64,000 bases of DNA from Valencia hispanica (Eukaryota > Chordata > Actinopteri > Cyprinodontiformes > Valenciidae), in the NCBI GenBank assembly GCA_963556495.2, contig OY747713.1:5642821-5706820 (forward strand), written 5' to 3'. Every line of letters begins with the position of its first letter. Within the stretch, counting starts at the first letter, position 1. The translations under genes and the position numbers were made by a program. Of the stretch, positions 1 through 13,597 are shown in pieces. Below the pieces are notes generated by a model, which saw nothing but the letters and a program-made list of their open reading frames with translations, ran no database searches and had not been told where the DNA came from.

Positions 1-815
1 TCTTTTGGTAACAAAGAGGAAGTCCATCATTTTAAAGTGTGTGAGTGCGATGCTTAACATAAAAAATATGCATAAATGTTGCAGCTTACTTCTGTAAGAC
101 AAAAAATGTGCAAATGAAAACCCAAACAATGTGATTCCCCTTTCCTACGACATTCCATTTTCTTATTCATAGTTTTAGAAATAATTTAGTGCTCATGCAG
201 ACCGTTGAAGAGGAGGTAAATTATTTAATTTGCAAGAAGCTGCTGTAACCAGTGGGCCTTAAAGCTAGGTACCACTGTACATTAAGAACTTTTATTCTCC
301 TATGGCAGAAACTGAAAAACAGAATGTCCACTGAGACGTGCTCGCTGGAGGATTTCTAATGTTCACCACAGCTCGGTCATACAGTTTAAAGCTGCTTCCA
401 TAAGGAGCAGGTTACACATTTATAGATGTGAGTCAGAGTAATCTGCTAATAAAACTACACAAAAGTAGCTCCAGAGGAACAAAATAAACCCACATTTCTT
501 CTTCTAGTGTTTTATTTTCAAAACATTTCCTGTTCCTGAGTTAAAACCTGCCACTAGAGGTGCAAGGAGTGCTTTGTGTTCATTGACACATCTCTGTATC
601 CTAAATAATCTTTTCATACTTGATGCACCATATCTGCAGTTCCTGGTATCTCCACGTGTGGATATAAAGTGTGGGCAAATAATCCGCTGGATGTTCCTTC
701 ATATTAGAGGATTTTGCTTTGATTAATCAAAGTCCTTCAGGTGTTTGAAAGCATATTTGCAACAGGCGGTCTCATCTTTAAAAGAACAGCTACCATCTGG
801 TGTCTCTAATATACA

Positions 816-1345
816 GCTGCGTCTCAATAAATTACAATATCCTCAAAAATGTTGTTTATTTCGGTAGTTTGATTTAAAACCAAAACTCAAAGATTTATTA
901 CACGCAGAGATAAACTTCGAGCTTTATTTTGATTAATCTTGCTTGCTGATGATGAAAACCAGAATATTAGGACGTTACATCACACCAATAAAAATTGTTT
1001 TGATACAAAAGTGTGGGTCTACTAAAGAGCATGTCCATATCCTGTACAGTGTATGCACCGATTACTCGGTTGGGGCTCCTTTTGCATGAAGAGTAGTCTG
1101 GTTAGGCATGGTCCTGCTGAGGTGTTAATGAAGCTCATATTGCTTTAATAGTCGCCTTCAACTCGATGATTCTCATCTTCCTCTTGACAACAGTCCAGAG
1201 AATCTCTATGGGGTTGAGGTCAGGTCAGTGTGCTCACCAAACAACCACATGGTGACAAAAGCAAGTATTGGTACTTCTGGCATTATGAACCAATGGGAAA
1301 AGGTTTGCTTCACAATGCTGTCAAGGCTGCAGATGTCCAGGGTGC
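816..1345 (-). mobile_element. Tc1-like transposon fragment, 3' portion
   Basis: Read on the minus strand, this matches the remembered 3' half of a very common fish Tc1-like element. The outer end at about 817-880 has the AATTACAATATCCTCAAAAA-type terminal repeat. Near 1060-1085 lies the conserved GGAGCC sequence just before the transposase stop. At 1200-1225 the segment corresponds to the NPIENLWG-like catalytic region. Many stops and frameshifts are present, and the 5' half is missing. Confidence 0.7.
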
Positions 1346-4300
1346 TTGTAGGGTTGCAAACTTTAAAGAACGTTGAAAACACTTCAGAATTTATGGGAAT
1401 AAACAGAGATAATGCGAGAATTAGAAATAGTTACAGTTGTTTCTCAACAGTGACTTTAACTATATGGTTTTTAAAACTAAGGAGGCTTTCCAACCTCAGA
1501 GACTTGGAGCTCATTTTAACACCAGTTACCAGTGGAAACCTGCTAATAAGCTGGTGAGTAATTATAAGAAGGATTTGGTTGCTGTAATGCCAATAAAGAT
1601 TTTTTTCTCTAATTCCTGAGAAGGGTGTTTTTAACAGGCAATTTTAATGAAATGTAAATAAAGTCAGTATTTAGTCTCCTTAACCGTCTGGTTCCCTGTC
1701 AGAAACAAACTTATAGTTGAAGGAAACACTGGTAGAATCGATCATGTCTATATCTGCTTACTGCAGGAGTATTGAGGTCATGCTCTCTACATGCACGTCA
1801 TTAAAAACAGAGATAATGTCTGCAACCCTAGACCATTATTAAACCACACATTTGAGGTCATGGATGCCATGAACTTGTGGGTAAATATAAGCAATGTAAG
1901 GTACTATTTTTAACGTGGAAATATTACATGGATGTTTGTTTATAATGAAACAAAATGTTAATATTCATGATTGGACATAAGCTTGTTTAAATTGCTTCCA
2001 GTGTCCTGTTAAATTAGCAAAAAATCCCATTAATTCTCATAATTATTGTGAATTATTTCCAAAATTCACCAAACGTTTAACTTCTCATTAAGTATTTCCC
2101 AGGAAATGTTCTACCTCTTTCTAGCCCTTGTTGTTCTTGTACCAAACGTTTTCCCTCCACTAAATCTTCCATCAATATACTTGGATATGGCATACACTGA
2201 GCAGCCAGCTTCTGCTGACGGTTTCCTGGAAAATCCTCAGGTCAGCAACCTTCTGTTTTATGTGAAGGCCATAACACGAACAGGATATTTATGTAATAAA
2301 TATATTTTTTTAAATGGTCATATTCAGTATTTCAATGCTGATCTACTGTAAGCCACAATATTTAAAATGAACAGAAGCAAGCACCAGAAATGCATCTCTT
2401 GTATGTAAAGAAGCAATTTCTGAGTTTCAGGTTTTGAATTAAATTACCAAAATGAATCACTTTTTCATTGATATTCTAGTTTGGTGAGATTTACATGTAA
2501 AGGCTGACTGGTGAAATGGTACAGTAATGGTTAGTTGACCTGTAGATATTTGAAGTATTTTGGATCCCGGTCATTATGCCTGTTGGCTTGTTGATAAGCA
2601 GTTGAAATTGGAATCATTTTATTGTTGGAGCAACACTTCATCCAGGTCAGAATGAGATGATGAAACGCTTCCCCGTCTTGCTTATTTCCGTTTTTTTCCT
2701 AAAATCTGCTCCTACTTTGGAAAAGATGACTGAATTTTCCTCTCTGATGTCAGCTTGTCAATCACCTCCAGCTCTGTGACTCTGGTCAGAGTTCTACATC
2801 AGTACCTTGCCTCTGGCTTTGTGCTGCGTGTCATGTATCACTTCTTTGATACCAGCATCAACGACACATCGAAGCTGCTGACTGCTGCGCAGATTGGCGC
2901 CTGTTTCATCATGGGATTGGATTTTCCAACCTTGTCGAGTTCTTATATAACACGGGCCAGAGTCCAGACGTTTCGCTCCGCCTCGCGGACTGAAACGTCT
3001 GCCGAGGGGACATGAGACGGACTCTTCTTGGAAGGAGAGGAAATAGTATAAATATTAAAATAAACCAAGGGGAAGGGTTGCAGCTATTGTAAGGCTCTTG
3101 TCAAGCTGAGTGTGAGGAACCTGGTGGAGATGTGTAATTATTAAAGATCATTAAATTGTGGTAGAAGGGAATCATTGTTATAAGATGGCACCATCAGTCC
3201 CATCTAGCTTCATCTATGAAGACATTTAATTTCTTTTTAAAATATAGATTCCTATTACTGCTTTAATTTCTTATCAAAATATTTTATATTTCCATCTAAT
3301 AACCCTAACTATTAACCCTCCATCTATTTAGGTGACTTCTATAATAGAAAAATGAAAGCAGCATTAGACAGATCATGCAGCAAACCAAGAGAAAATCTTC
3401 AACGTGGAAATACAGAAGAGAATACCGATAAAAGAGATGAGAAACTGATAGAAACGAGACAAAATAGTCATTCAATTACGTAACAAATACAGGGTGAGAT
3501 GGACAAAATGAAGAAGAGTCACTGAGCAGGAATGATGAAAGGAAAGCGGAGCGGCTGAAAGGGCTTTTGATTGATCTGGAGGCTTAAAGACGTCAGGAGA
3601 ATCTGTCAATGATGCATTTCGTGACATTGCATCCAATCAAGGCAGCTTCTGCTCTTTACCAACAACAGAGCAATTAGAAGTTAAACTAACAGAGCTCGCT
3701 GGGCCGTTGTGAAGCACCTCACAGTTTGGACTGGATCTACATTTATTTACACTGCTTTTCCACCTCTCTCACCACAGCACTTACTAACAATGAGCGCGAC
3801 TCAAACAAGACAGTTGGGATTGTCTAAAAACGCATTGACAGGTTCAAAAACTACAACTGCTGCTCATGTAAGGTTTTTGTGTGTGTTGGAGGGCATAAGT
3901 CCGATTATTTTTATTGCAACTACAACAGCAAACATAGTTGACGTTAATTTAAAAACAAAAAAATATAAAATTAATTTCTTTTTTTTGTGTGCATATTCTG
4001 CATTTACTTCAGTTTCAAACAGAAGAGGGATATAAAATGATCCAAAACATAAAAAACACCACTCATATCAAACCAAAGAAATGGAGGTTTCTTCCTGCGA
4101 AAAGGGAATGAATCGCCCCATTGTTGCCACACGCATGTGTATGAAGGATTGTCCACTGTCACTACATCTTGAGGAACAGGGATTGCTCCAAAGTGTTTGA
4201 CTTGTTGAACTTTGGTATGTCATTGACTTTGAATTAATTTGATTGGGTTTAATTGACTATAAAGTTCTGTGCAGAGTAATGAGATGAGGTGTTATTTGTT

Positions 4301-4734
4301 GTGAATCTGCTCTATAGAAATAAACGTAATTGAACAGAATTAAATAAAATAGATAGATTGCTCTTTTGTTGTTCAGGTTTGAATGCCATTGCATTGAAAC
4401 ATAGAATTTAAAAAGAGTTTATTTTAGGGAGAAGCATTTAGTCCCATCCACAGGCAAGTGTAGAAATGCCACCATGTCATTACTGCTCATCTCGACCAAG
4501 TGCAAAATAGAAGCGATCGGCACTTTCACAAGACGCTTTCAAGTCATCTAAGTCTGCTTCAGTTTAATTCAGATCTAGGCGCAATGGGCTGGTTGAAGTG
4601 AACTCCTAAGGGAGGCAGGTACAGAGCCGAGTTGGTGAGCTGGTATGTAGTGGGGTTTGTACAAGCTTTGCTCCATCGTAACCAGCAGGGTTCTTGAATC
4701 TGGTGACTGCATGATGTACGCACACACTATGTAA

Positions 4735-5679
4735 TAGGAGTTTAACAGTGCACAAAAATCACAGTTTGGTACCTATTTGGGATTTCAAAGTAAGATTTAA
4801 TGTGTTTTTATTAATTTTAGAAAGAAAAATAAATACAAATATGCATATGAATGTATTGACTTTCTTCAGCATTAAACAATGATCTTCTTTTCCTAAATGC
4901 CTTCCTTTCAGTTCATGAAATTAATTGATTTTATTATGTTTAATAACTTAAAGTTCAAAGTATAAAACTAACTCAAGATTTTATTGGATTTTTTAAAATG
5001 AATAAAATTGTACAAGCAGACATAGCCAGAGTAGAAAACAATATAACCACTTGAAATCAGTCAATGATAATGTTTAGAAATGTTTAAATAATACTTTACC
5101 CATATCTGAGAGTAAAACATGCTTAAAACACAGTAAAACACAGCTGTCCTTGAATGCAGCATGGGCAGCTATTGGGAAAATCCCTTCTCATCAAAGGGGA
5201 ATCCCCCAACTTGTGTTTTATACAAAACAAGGAGTTTGGGCTGATTGGATGCCACTGGTAGCCATGTGGACGTCAGCTAGTTTTTCTCTAGCATTAGTGA
5301 TGTTTAAATTCAGCTTGACATTGTTTTAGGTGAGTCATTCAGTTCAGTGCAGAATGTGTTATGGTGTTTATTGCTGTTGAAAGATATTTTCGCTGAAAGT
5401 TCTTGTTGAGTCCATCTTTCTTTTTCAACTGTAGCTGCATAAGAAACCAATTAATGTTCCCAAATTGCAGAGTTTAGTGAGAGCTGGGAGTCCTTTTTGT
5501 TTTGTTTGGTCGTCACTTGTTAAAGTTGCGCTGCGGAACGTTGCACTGCACTCCGAGTTCCACACAAAAACATTCTGCATGTGTTCAGGTAGAAAAGAGC
5601 TGGATTCGTTCTGTACGTGTGCGCACCGAACCGACAGGGTTGTACCAAAACATTCGAAACCCCCCCTGTTACACCCCTA
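4735..5679 (+). mobile_element. Non-autonomous hAT element, copy 1
   Basis: The left end (TAGGAGTTTAACAGTGCACA) and right end (TGTTACACCCCTA at 5667-5679) form imperfect terminal inverted repeats of the TAGGGGTGTAACGGTACAC type used by fish hAT elements. The interior is closely related to 23882-24645, including a segment about the GCCATGTGGACGTCAGCT motif near 5263-5280. It has no transposase ORF and depends on another element for movement. The flanking 8-mers (CTATGTAA and GTAAAGGT) do not match, so the target duplication has decayed or the end call is slightly off. Confidence 0.7.
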
Positions 5680-6505
5680 GTAAAGGTCCATTCCCCAATT
5701 ACAAATAACAATTTAAAAATATAGATAAAGACACTAGTTTGGTAGAGAAAACAGCTCAACATAGATATTTTCCAGGTAAAGACAACATGAACCTTTGTTA
5801 TCATGATAACTCAACCATTTACTCCCCTGATGCCTCTGGGTTAGTGGGCTGTGCTGGTGTGTGGCTCTTAAAATTGAAACTGATATGTTGGCAAATCAGA
5901 TTAAACTAAACCACGAGCCTGGTTTTATGTAAGCTGCTAAATGAGACCTTTGCAGTTTCAGCAAAATAAAAATAATTATGTAGCACAACAGGATCATCTG
6001 GGGTTTTAAATAGAAAATCTGATCAAAGTGTAATGTCTGGTAATGGGCCGAGTCTTCGGAGCAGATAAAACAAACATCCTGGGGACACATATTGATGCTT
6101 CCTCCCTCTCTCCATTTCTAAACATGGCGTCTTTCACCACTGTGCTGTGATGAAGGGCGGTCAGGTGATTTATTCTGTTGTTTTCTACTTTGTTGAATGC
6201 ATTGTCAAAAATCAATACATGCTGCTGGATCCTGCGAAGGCTTTTGAATTCATGTCTCACCAGCTGTCCAGGTTCATAAAACTCTCATCTCAGCCTGACG
6301 CTCTCCTGCACACATTTACAGAGGTTGTCACGGAAACATCTGTCTGCGGCTGCACTCCTTGTCAATGTATAACAATACATGAATATGCAACATGGGAATC
6401 TTTTATCCAGTAATCATTGCATGCGTAATGTTTTGACAACTCATTACTGGCCTCTGGAAATGTTACCAAACAATAACTTGGGCCTGAGATTAATAGCCTT
6501 ATGAA

Positions 6506-7345
6506 TAGGGGTGTGCCATCTTGGGTGCCTCATGATTCGATTCGATTATTAAACGATTCTTTTTGTTGCATATGTTTTTCCCATTTAGGTTTTTTTTATT
6601 CAAGCCTTCCATGGCTACTTTCTACTTTTACATCCATTCAGTTCCATTAACTGAAGTATCCAAATAAATGTCTGCCCTGTCTTTCATTTATGTGACACGT
6701 CCAAAATATGTTTCATAATCATATAAAGATCATATTTTTTCAAGAAAGCTAAAGGACATGTGTGTTGACTATAAAAGTATAATATAGGGAGACCATATTT
6801 TGATTTCCATAGAAAGAGGACCACTTGGTCCAGTCCTAAAACAATTCAATGATATTCTGTTCACTTAAAAACTTTTGATTCTAACAAAGTGTATACTCCA
6901 GTTTGTCTCTGTTAATTTATTAGATGAACTCAGCCTTTTCACTGTTTTTGTGACCTACAGGATCTTTGGCTCCTGTCATACTCAGAAAGAAATCGGCCAG
7001 CTATGTACACGACACACATTTGTCGTGATCAGGACGGTAAGAAAGAAATGTCTTTTGCGGTTCCATCCATAAAGCTAGATTTGAGCTCTGGCATCTTGTA
7101 AACAGCAGCTGCCCTGCGCTGCAGCTCGGGGAGGACGCCCCGGGCAGCACGTGAAAAGCGGACATGTCCGGGGGAAAGAGGAAGTTGCTGCTAACATAAT
7201 ACACAACAACAAAGACGCTCCTATAACGAAAGTACTAAGTATTTGCTGTAATTTGTAAATTTCGAACTGCATGGCTTAAACACTAGCTGCAGCCGTAGCG
7301 TTTTTGCCGGTCCGTCCCCTAAAAATGTCAGGGTGGCACACCTCG
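6506..7345. mobile_element. Possible hAT-like element fragment
   Basis: It starts with TAGGGGTGTGCC at 6506 followed by a CGATTCGATTATT-rich stretch, the usual left end of a group of fish hAT elements. Near 7330-7345 GGGTGGCACACCT could be the opposite end in inverted orientation. The GC-richer block at 7095-7180 fits an element interior. There is no coding signal. The right border is uncertain. Confidence 0.35.
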
Positions 7346-8756
7346 CTTTTATGTTTTTGTCATTTAATGTTTGTGATGAATTCATGTTAAAATAGCTATT
7401 GTTTTTTCCCCCTAAACCCTAAAACTGGTGGGGAAAATTAGCAGCGTTAGCGGCAGGGGCATCAGAAATCCGTCGCAACATTTTCCGGTTAGATCATGTG
7501 ATAATTGGTTTCAAGCACTTTTAAATCACTAGTGTTTTTGTGCAAAAACTAAATAAAAAAGGTCAAAGACATTAAAAGCATCTAAAGATCACACATTTAA
7601 AGACTATTTGCGCTTAATTTAACATCCCTTTAGTCTAGCTTTCCACCTTGTTTTATTGTTTATCTTCTGATGCAAGCAGGCAAACAAAACAAAATGAATG
7701 TTAGCATTGTGTTTTCTTTAACCTGTTGGTACTCTCATATTCTGATATTTTATATTAAATGAAGCTTTTCTTGCGATTTCAGACATTTTATTTTCCAAAA
7801 TCTAAACTCTTTACGATCCTTAGCTCAGTGAATATAGCAATAGAATTGCTTCTGTTTTCAGGGGAATCGTTTGCCACACTAAAATTCCCTTCAGCCCCTT
7901 CAGCTTTGTAAGAAATTATATCAGCAAACCAAAAAAATAAATCCTAACAGGATATACTTTCTGAGATAATTTACCAGAAAAAAGAACAATTAGTTCCCCT
8001 CAGTGAGGTCGTCTCCACCCCTGTAACCTAAATGTAGATTAACACCCTCTTCTCATCTTAAATAAGTGAGGCTGTATAAACACATATATAACACACCCCT
8101 AATGTACTCCACTCACCCTCACCTGCAATCGTATTTCTGTCCTGCTCCCTTCACTAAATCCAATAAGATGCAATATATTTCGCTGCCACTTATGTGTGGT
8201 CCCCATCCGAAAAGATATGCCATCAATCACTGCCACACCAGAGATTTTTTTAAATTCACACTCCAATAAGAGCTAACAAGATTGGCTGGCTCTGCTGCTG
8301 TAACCAATAAGCGCTGTTAGGATTATGTATTCGTACTTAAATAAGTCGTGATACAATCGGGGCGCCCGTGGTTCAATATCCAATACAATGTAATATGATT
8401 GGCTTCCAGCAGCTGCAGAGTCTAATGTGATTGGCCCGTATGGATTGTATTTCCAAGAAGATAGAATATGACTGTTCTCCAGCGACTTTGAGATGTTCAG
8501 TTTGCCAAATGCTTTCACGCGGGCCAGGTTCAGTCTCAGGGAGTCTGGCACCGCCTCAGATCCACACAGAAAGACAGCTGAGCTTTCCAGCAGGTATTTC
8601 CCAGTCTGCTTCCACTTCGTGCCAGCAGGAACAGCAGTTAGGAGGCTTAGCCCAGGCCCTTCTGTGCACCAGCCAGACTATATCTCCATATTCCTTTCCA
8701 GAACCACAAGATGATGCATCTTCTTTGTGCTTAGTTCCTTGGGACAGATAGCCCCA

Positions 8757-8789
8757 TAGGGTAACCCTAACCCACCCCTAACCCTAAAC
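8757..8789 (+). repeat. Short CCCTAA-like interstitial motif
   Basis: Three imperfect CCCTAA-type units occur within about 33 bases next to the Tc1-like remnant. The tract is too short to be an interstitial telomere of size. It may be chance or a repair scar. Confidence 0.4.
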
Positions 8790-8879
8790 AAAAACTTTTA
8801 AAAACAATAAACATATTTGAGAAACTGGATGTGTTGGATGTACTTTATGGCATCAAAAAAGTAATTCAAGATTTAAAAA

Positions 8880-9705
8880 GTCTAGACCCACTCTGCTTTG
8901 TCCTTGGGGACAGTTTTCAGATGTCTGAAGGTTCCAGGTTTATCTGTTAATATAATTCTATTTAAATGTAAACAGCATGGGAACGTCCATCTATCGCACT
9001 GCTCAGGATGGAGGTGGGTTCTGTTTCCCAGAGATGAATATGGTTTGCTGCAAAGTGTGCTCATTAACCGACAACAAAGCCTGCAGATGCTGTCGGAAGC
9101 TGGGATGGATCTATCCACAGTGAAATGGGTACTGTAGTGGCATGGACTGAAAGATCGCTCAGCAAGGAAGAAGCCATTACTCAAAAAGTAACATAAAAAG
9201 CCAGTTTATGATTTGCAAATGCTCTAAAGAATTAATTATTAGAGACATGTCCTTTGGTTCGGTGAAACTACATTTTGGCCATAATGACGGGAACCTTGTT
9301 TAAAGAAACAAGACATATGGCAGGGAATTAAAGCTCGCGCTCAAATGGGTCTTCCAAATGTACAATAACTCAAAGTATAGTGCCAAATGAGCTACAATGT
9401 GGATTAAAGATCTTTTAGAGTTGTAATAACAAACCCCACATACAGCAAACCTCAGTCACATAGATCATTTGTGGGTAGAGGTGAAAGGTTCGAGCAAGAA
9501 ATGAAGCCCACAAACCTGACCCAGATACACCAGTTCTGTCAGGAGGAATGGGACAAAGTTCCAGCAATCTATAGTGAAAAGCTGGAAGAAGGAAATCTAA
9601 AGCATTTAGACCAAGTCATTCAGTTCAAAAAGCAATTCTACCAAATACAACAACATGTATTTAATCTTAGGAATTTGAAGAAAAAACTATATTCTGACAT
9701 TTAAT
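8880..9705 (+). mobile_element. Decayed Tc1-like transposase gene
   Basis: The plus strand retains scattered segments of a Tc1-like DDE transposase. A part at 9090-9240 resembles the end of the DNA-binding region and the entry to the catalytic core. The longest open piece, at 9471-9704, carries LTQIHQFCQEEWDKVPA, which matches the conserved C-terminal helix region of Tc1-like transposases. Frameshifts and stops interrupt the gene throughout, so it is a dead copy. Terminal repeats were not clearly resolved. Confidence 0.7.
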
Positions 9706-10744
9706 CCAATGAAAGTATTTTGTTAATCATAACTGACCTAAAGCAGGAGATTTTGAGTCTGATTTATTTCAGACAGTGAAAAAAAGAGAGTATGAAGTAA
9801 AATATGGTCAAATTTAATGTGAATAACAGCTAAGAATTTAGTCACAGCCCCATTTTTTTTGTTTTATTGTCTCGTCTGCTTCTTTGCAAGAGAAAAACAG
9901 CTTTTTGACCGACTGGTTCAGCGACAGTAATGTCTAATATGCTCTCTTGCAAAAAAAAAAAGTCCCAAACAAAACACAACAGGAATTCAAAAATCCCATC
10001 TCACCCTGAAGAACAAGTAATGAATAAAAGCATCAAGAGGATATTAAGCTGCTCTGTCTATTCACTTCAGGGTTTATTATGTTAGAGCATTTGTTTCTGC
10101 AGGGAGTGTTGAATGTGAGAGGCTCATTTTTCCATGGCTAATTTTTAATGTGTGGATGCAGCACTTCAGTGCAACAATAAAATAAACTGTTTGTTATTTA
10201 AGCATGAAGCCGTCTCAGGTTTGTTTGACTGAGAAGAAAAAACTCCGGCATCGTTTTCTTTTGGACAAGGCAAATGGATAAATAGCACCAGCCGTCTAAG
10301 ATTACAAAAAGAATGCGTCGCCTTTTAACACCCACTCAGTTTAAAGCACAAAGACGGCAGCTTCAGTGGCATTTTCTACTATTTCCATTATTGGGTTTGC
10401 TGCTTTGCAGTCTGACAATGCAGAGGGTAAAAGCTAACACTGAACAAGTGTTTAGCATTTCATGCTTTGCTCTCACCAACAGATATTGTTCAGTTTAAAC
10501 ATTCAAAGATCTCACATCTGCTTTTATGAACTGAACTTGTAAGGCACTAAAAGGGTTAAAATCATAAAACCCAACATTTCTCTTCTTTAAAGCATACATC
10601 ATCTCTACCCTTGGTACTGTAATAAGTTTTTCCACTTATAATTTTAGGCTTTAGCTATGCTGCTATGAACCATTGGACGTCTCGTGCCAGATTGTCATTC
10701 TTTTAAACCTGTGTCTCCTATAGTTCCAGCAGGTGTTCCTGTCA

Positions 10745-10860
10745 TGTACACCCCCCCACCAGTCCAAAGCAGTTGAAGCAGATGGTCGCCCACATGAGGA
10801 GGATTCAGCTCGAGGTTGCTTCCTGTTAAAGGAGCATTACAAATACTCAGGATGGGGACT
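10745..10860 (+). mobile_element. LINE 3' untranslated fragment
   Basis: The stretch around GGATTCAGCTCGAGGTTGCT followed by TCCTGTTAAAGGAG resembles the 3' UTR of a fish L2-type LINE, as does 16790-16950. It is a 5'-truncated, non-coding relic. Confidence 0.5.
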
Positions 10861-12036
10861 TGAATCCAATATAGGATTTGTTTCTAAGGTAGACTTTTTT
10901 TCTCAATAAATATACTTACAATGAACTGGACATTTTAATCACACTTGTATTAGAAATTAGAAAAATAAATAAATAAATAAAATCTCTGCAAGTACTTTGT
11001 ATTGGCTTTAGCTATCAACCTGGAACACTTTACTTTTGGAATCACAAATTAACCATCAACCAGTTACCTAATATTCATATTAGTAATATATTAATTATCA
11101 TGTCGTAGTTATTAAAACCTTGCTTATTATTGTAACTGACACAATGCTACTGCTAATAGGACAAACAGCACACAGCTAATTATGTTATGTTAAAAGGTAA
11201 TCAAAGATCGCTGCATATTAAAACTGATCTTAAGAAGCTCTGCTACATATTTGGCTTAAGGAGTAATACAATGAGTTTTTCTACCTTATCAAAACCAACA
11301 ACACATTTTCTATTCTTATTTAACAAAACAGCAAACTACAAGTGTTAACAGTAACAATCAGATTATCATTTATGAGAAAGAATATGTTCCCTTTCCCTTA
11401 TTGAAGTTTTGCTCATATCTAATTGACTATTAATCGGATACATAGCAATACACATAGCTTCCCAAATATAAAGTCTGCTCCTCTTTACATTTGGTAAAGG
11501 TATTTTAGGCACACAGAAAAATGAGTCAACTTAAAAGCAACAAATCAGCTTCCAGTTTTGTCACGTAAAGAAAAGTCAGCGGATGTCAGTACATCTTTAT
11601 TAAAATCTGGAGAGGTGCAATAATAAAGCATGTGTTTTCTCTTTTTTTAAATATTACTTGTAGCTCATGAGCAGCAAAAAATGGCATATGAACTATTTTA
11701 TTACTAGAACAATGTGGAATTTCCTAAAATGTTCAGATACAGCATTATAGGTTGCATATTGAGCTGAGCCTGTTAAGATCAGAGATGAAAGTGCAACAAC
11801 TTCTTATTTACTATAAACAGAGCATAATTAACTGAGAAAATTCTTTCTTTTTTACTTGTAGAAAAAGGTTGGTTGGAAGAAGCAATTAATAAGTGCTTAA
11901 TAATGATTGACGAGGAATTAATATGTCACTAATAATATTAATGGACAGCTAGTTAATGGTTAATGTGCTCCTTAAAATAAAGTGTCATTAACTGTTACTC
12001 GGGTGCCTTCATATTGGACATATTTTTACTAAGAAC

Positions 12037-12345
12037 ATGGACAGCCACACATTACATGCACTTTACCTCAGCAGCAAGGCATACATGGTGGTTTATTATC
12101 AAGGTGGTGTCATATCAGGGTCCTGGGTGGAGAGTTGTGGGAAGCAGTGGCGTTGTGATCCATGTACTGCCTTAAATATTTGGACCCATAAGGAAGGTCC
12201 TGCAGCTAACGTCTTGGTGCCAGACACCCCAGCACACCTTCAGGGGTTGAAAGGCTTCCAAGCCTCAACAGGTTTGGGCTGTTTTGGCAGCAGAATGGGG
12301 ATCAAAGCAACATTAGGCAGGCGGCCATAATGTTACGCCTGGTGG
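12037..12345 (+). mobile_element. Unclassified interspersed repeat
   Basis: The right end, ATTAGGCAGGCGGCCATAAT with GTTACGCCTGGTGGGTG following, is a pattern I know as dispersed in fish genomes. A related inverted piece is at 41110-41165. The 97-codon open frame here has no recognisable domain and is probably incidental. Confidence 0.45.
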
Positions 12346-13353
12346 GTGTAGAAATTGTAGTAAAGGCAACTCCCAGGACGCATGTGCTGGGTTGAAAAGG
12401 TTTCACTGCATCAGAGCATCTTTTGCTTTGTTTTCAGCATGTAATTATTTGTTTTGTTGTCATATTCGTGTCTTAAAGCAGAGGACAGAGTTACAAACCT
12501 GCAATAAAAGATGTTTTATTTAAAATCTCTGTTCTGTTCCTCTAAAAACAAGCAGAAATCTCTTCTGGAGAGTTAGCATTCATGTGTAATAAAAAGGCTA
12601 CTGAAACATTTATTTACTCCATGCTGCATGTTGTAATTTTTGACAGACTGCACCAAAAACGGAAGGAATACACGTAGGAAAACATTTGTTTCTGTTACAA
12701 ACAAATTACAGCAAATACGTTTAATAAATCTGAACAGAAGGAGGCAAAATGTCTGTGAAGCTAAATCTCTGCAGTGTTGACAGATTTACTCCATATTAAG
12801 ATATATAACAAGTCTAAGTGATACAGTATAAAGTTCTGTAATAAAACCCCTGCAGGTTATCTTATCTTCCAAATTAGCCCCTGATCATATCACATCAACA
12901 AATTTACCTAAATTACCAGCGAGCCTTCCTTCACATCCTGACAGAGAGCTAGAGAAACCCCAGGAGTTGAATCAAGACTATTTCCAGGAAATCTTCCTTA
13001 TATTTTATGCAGCTTGTTATCAGGATAAACCCAGAGAAAATTTGGCAGTGCTTTAAATTTAGCCTTCTAAGACTTCAGGTCCATTGGGAACCTTTTTGTT
13101 TTAAAAAGCGGATACAAGCAGATGGTGGAGAGGAAAGCAGAACGGGAAGAGGAGTTTTTGAAAGCCTCTCTAAAGCTCTGCTCCATCTTATTAACTAAAA
13201 GGTACAAGTACTGTGGAGGATTCTAGTGCTTTAATCATTCAGATGTGGGCCTAAAGAATATTTATGCATACCTGAACCATACAAGCACCTGTTTCTGTTA
13301 CACTAACCAGGTTTTTTTTTTTTTTTTAAAGGCATCCACATATCTGTACTCAC

Positions 13354-13597
13354 CGAGCATTACCAGCGTGGTGGTTCCTTGTTCGTTTCCAGACGGGTAG
13401 GTGGCGTACTCGCAGGTGTAGCGCCCAGCATCAGACATGCGGAGGTCTTTAATCTTTATGGAAGGGATCTTCAGATCGTTGTGGAGAAAGACGACTCGAT
13501 CCTTAAAGGCCACATTGGGAAAACTCTGCCCATAGATCGGGTGGTACACGGCAATGTTGTCCCTTTGGCCATCAACAGGTTCCCATATCCACGACAC
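13354..13597 (-). CDS. Nectin-family V-domain exon, second half (partial gene)
   Basis: This exon continues the V domain from 19563-19675. It starts at a CAG acceptor (13598-13600) in phase 0 with VSWIW, the C-strand tryptophan region, and ends after one base of a glycine codon at a consensus donor (GTGAGT, 13348-13353), giving phase 1. Length is 244 nt. Visible hallmarks are the nectin-like IAVYHPIYG stretch with SFP following, the DAGRYTC motif with the F-strand cysteine at 13412-13414, and the EYATYPSGN segment that matches the CEFATFPxG signature of nectins 1 and 2. The two exons together give about 119 codons, a full V domain. Nectins dimerise through this domain at adherens junctions, and PVR-like members bind immune receptors. 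There is no frameshift or stop, so it looks functional. The following C-type Ig exon is not found at 1-13353. Paralog (nectin-2-like versus nectin-1 or -3) is uncertain. Confidence 0.9.

Larger units (their letters stand above)
1..13353. other. Probable downstream intron of the nectin gene; no host exon seen
   Basis: After the donor at 13353 no minus-strand Ig-like, transmembrane or cytoplasmic exon was recognised down to position 1, so the next exon probably lies outside the window. The recognised content is a Tc1-like fragment (816-1345), an hAT element (4735-5679), a possible hAT fragment (6506-7345), a Tc1-like remnant (8880-9705), a LINE 3' fragment (10745-10860) and a repeat (12037-12345). 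I see nothing assignable in roughly 1-815, 1350-4730, 5680-6505, 7350-8880, 9710-10740 and 10860-12035 beyond AT-rich spacer. Confidence 0.5.

Noticed and set aside
2755..3015. 86-codon plus-strand frame as a host exon
   Set aside because: No recognisable domain and no convincing splice sites at both ends; composition fits chance.
8757..8789. Interstitial telomere
   Set aside because: Only about three imperfect CCCTAA units; too short and degenerate.
10313..10498. 61-codon plus-strand frame with a signal-peptide-like leader
   Set aside because: It is short, has no domain or upstream regulatory signal, and lies in transposon-rich spacer on the strand opposite the gene.
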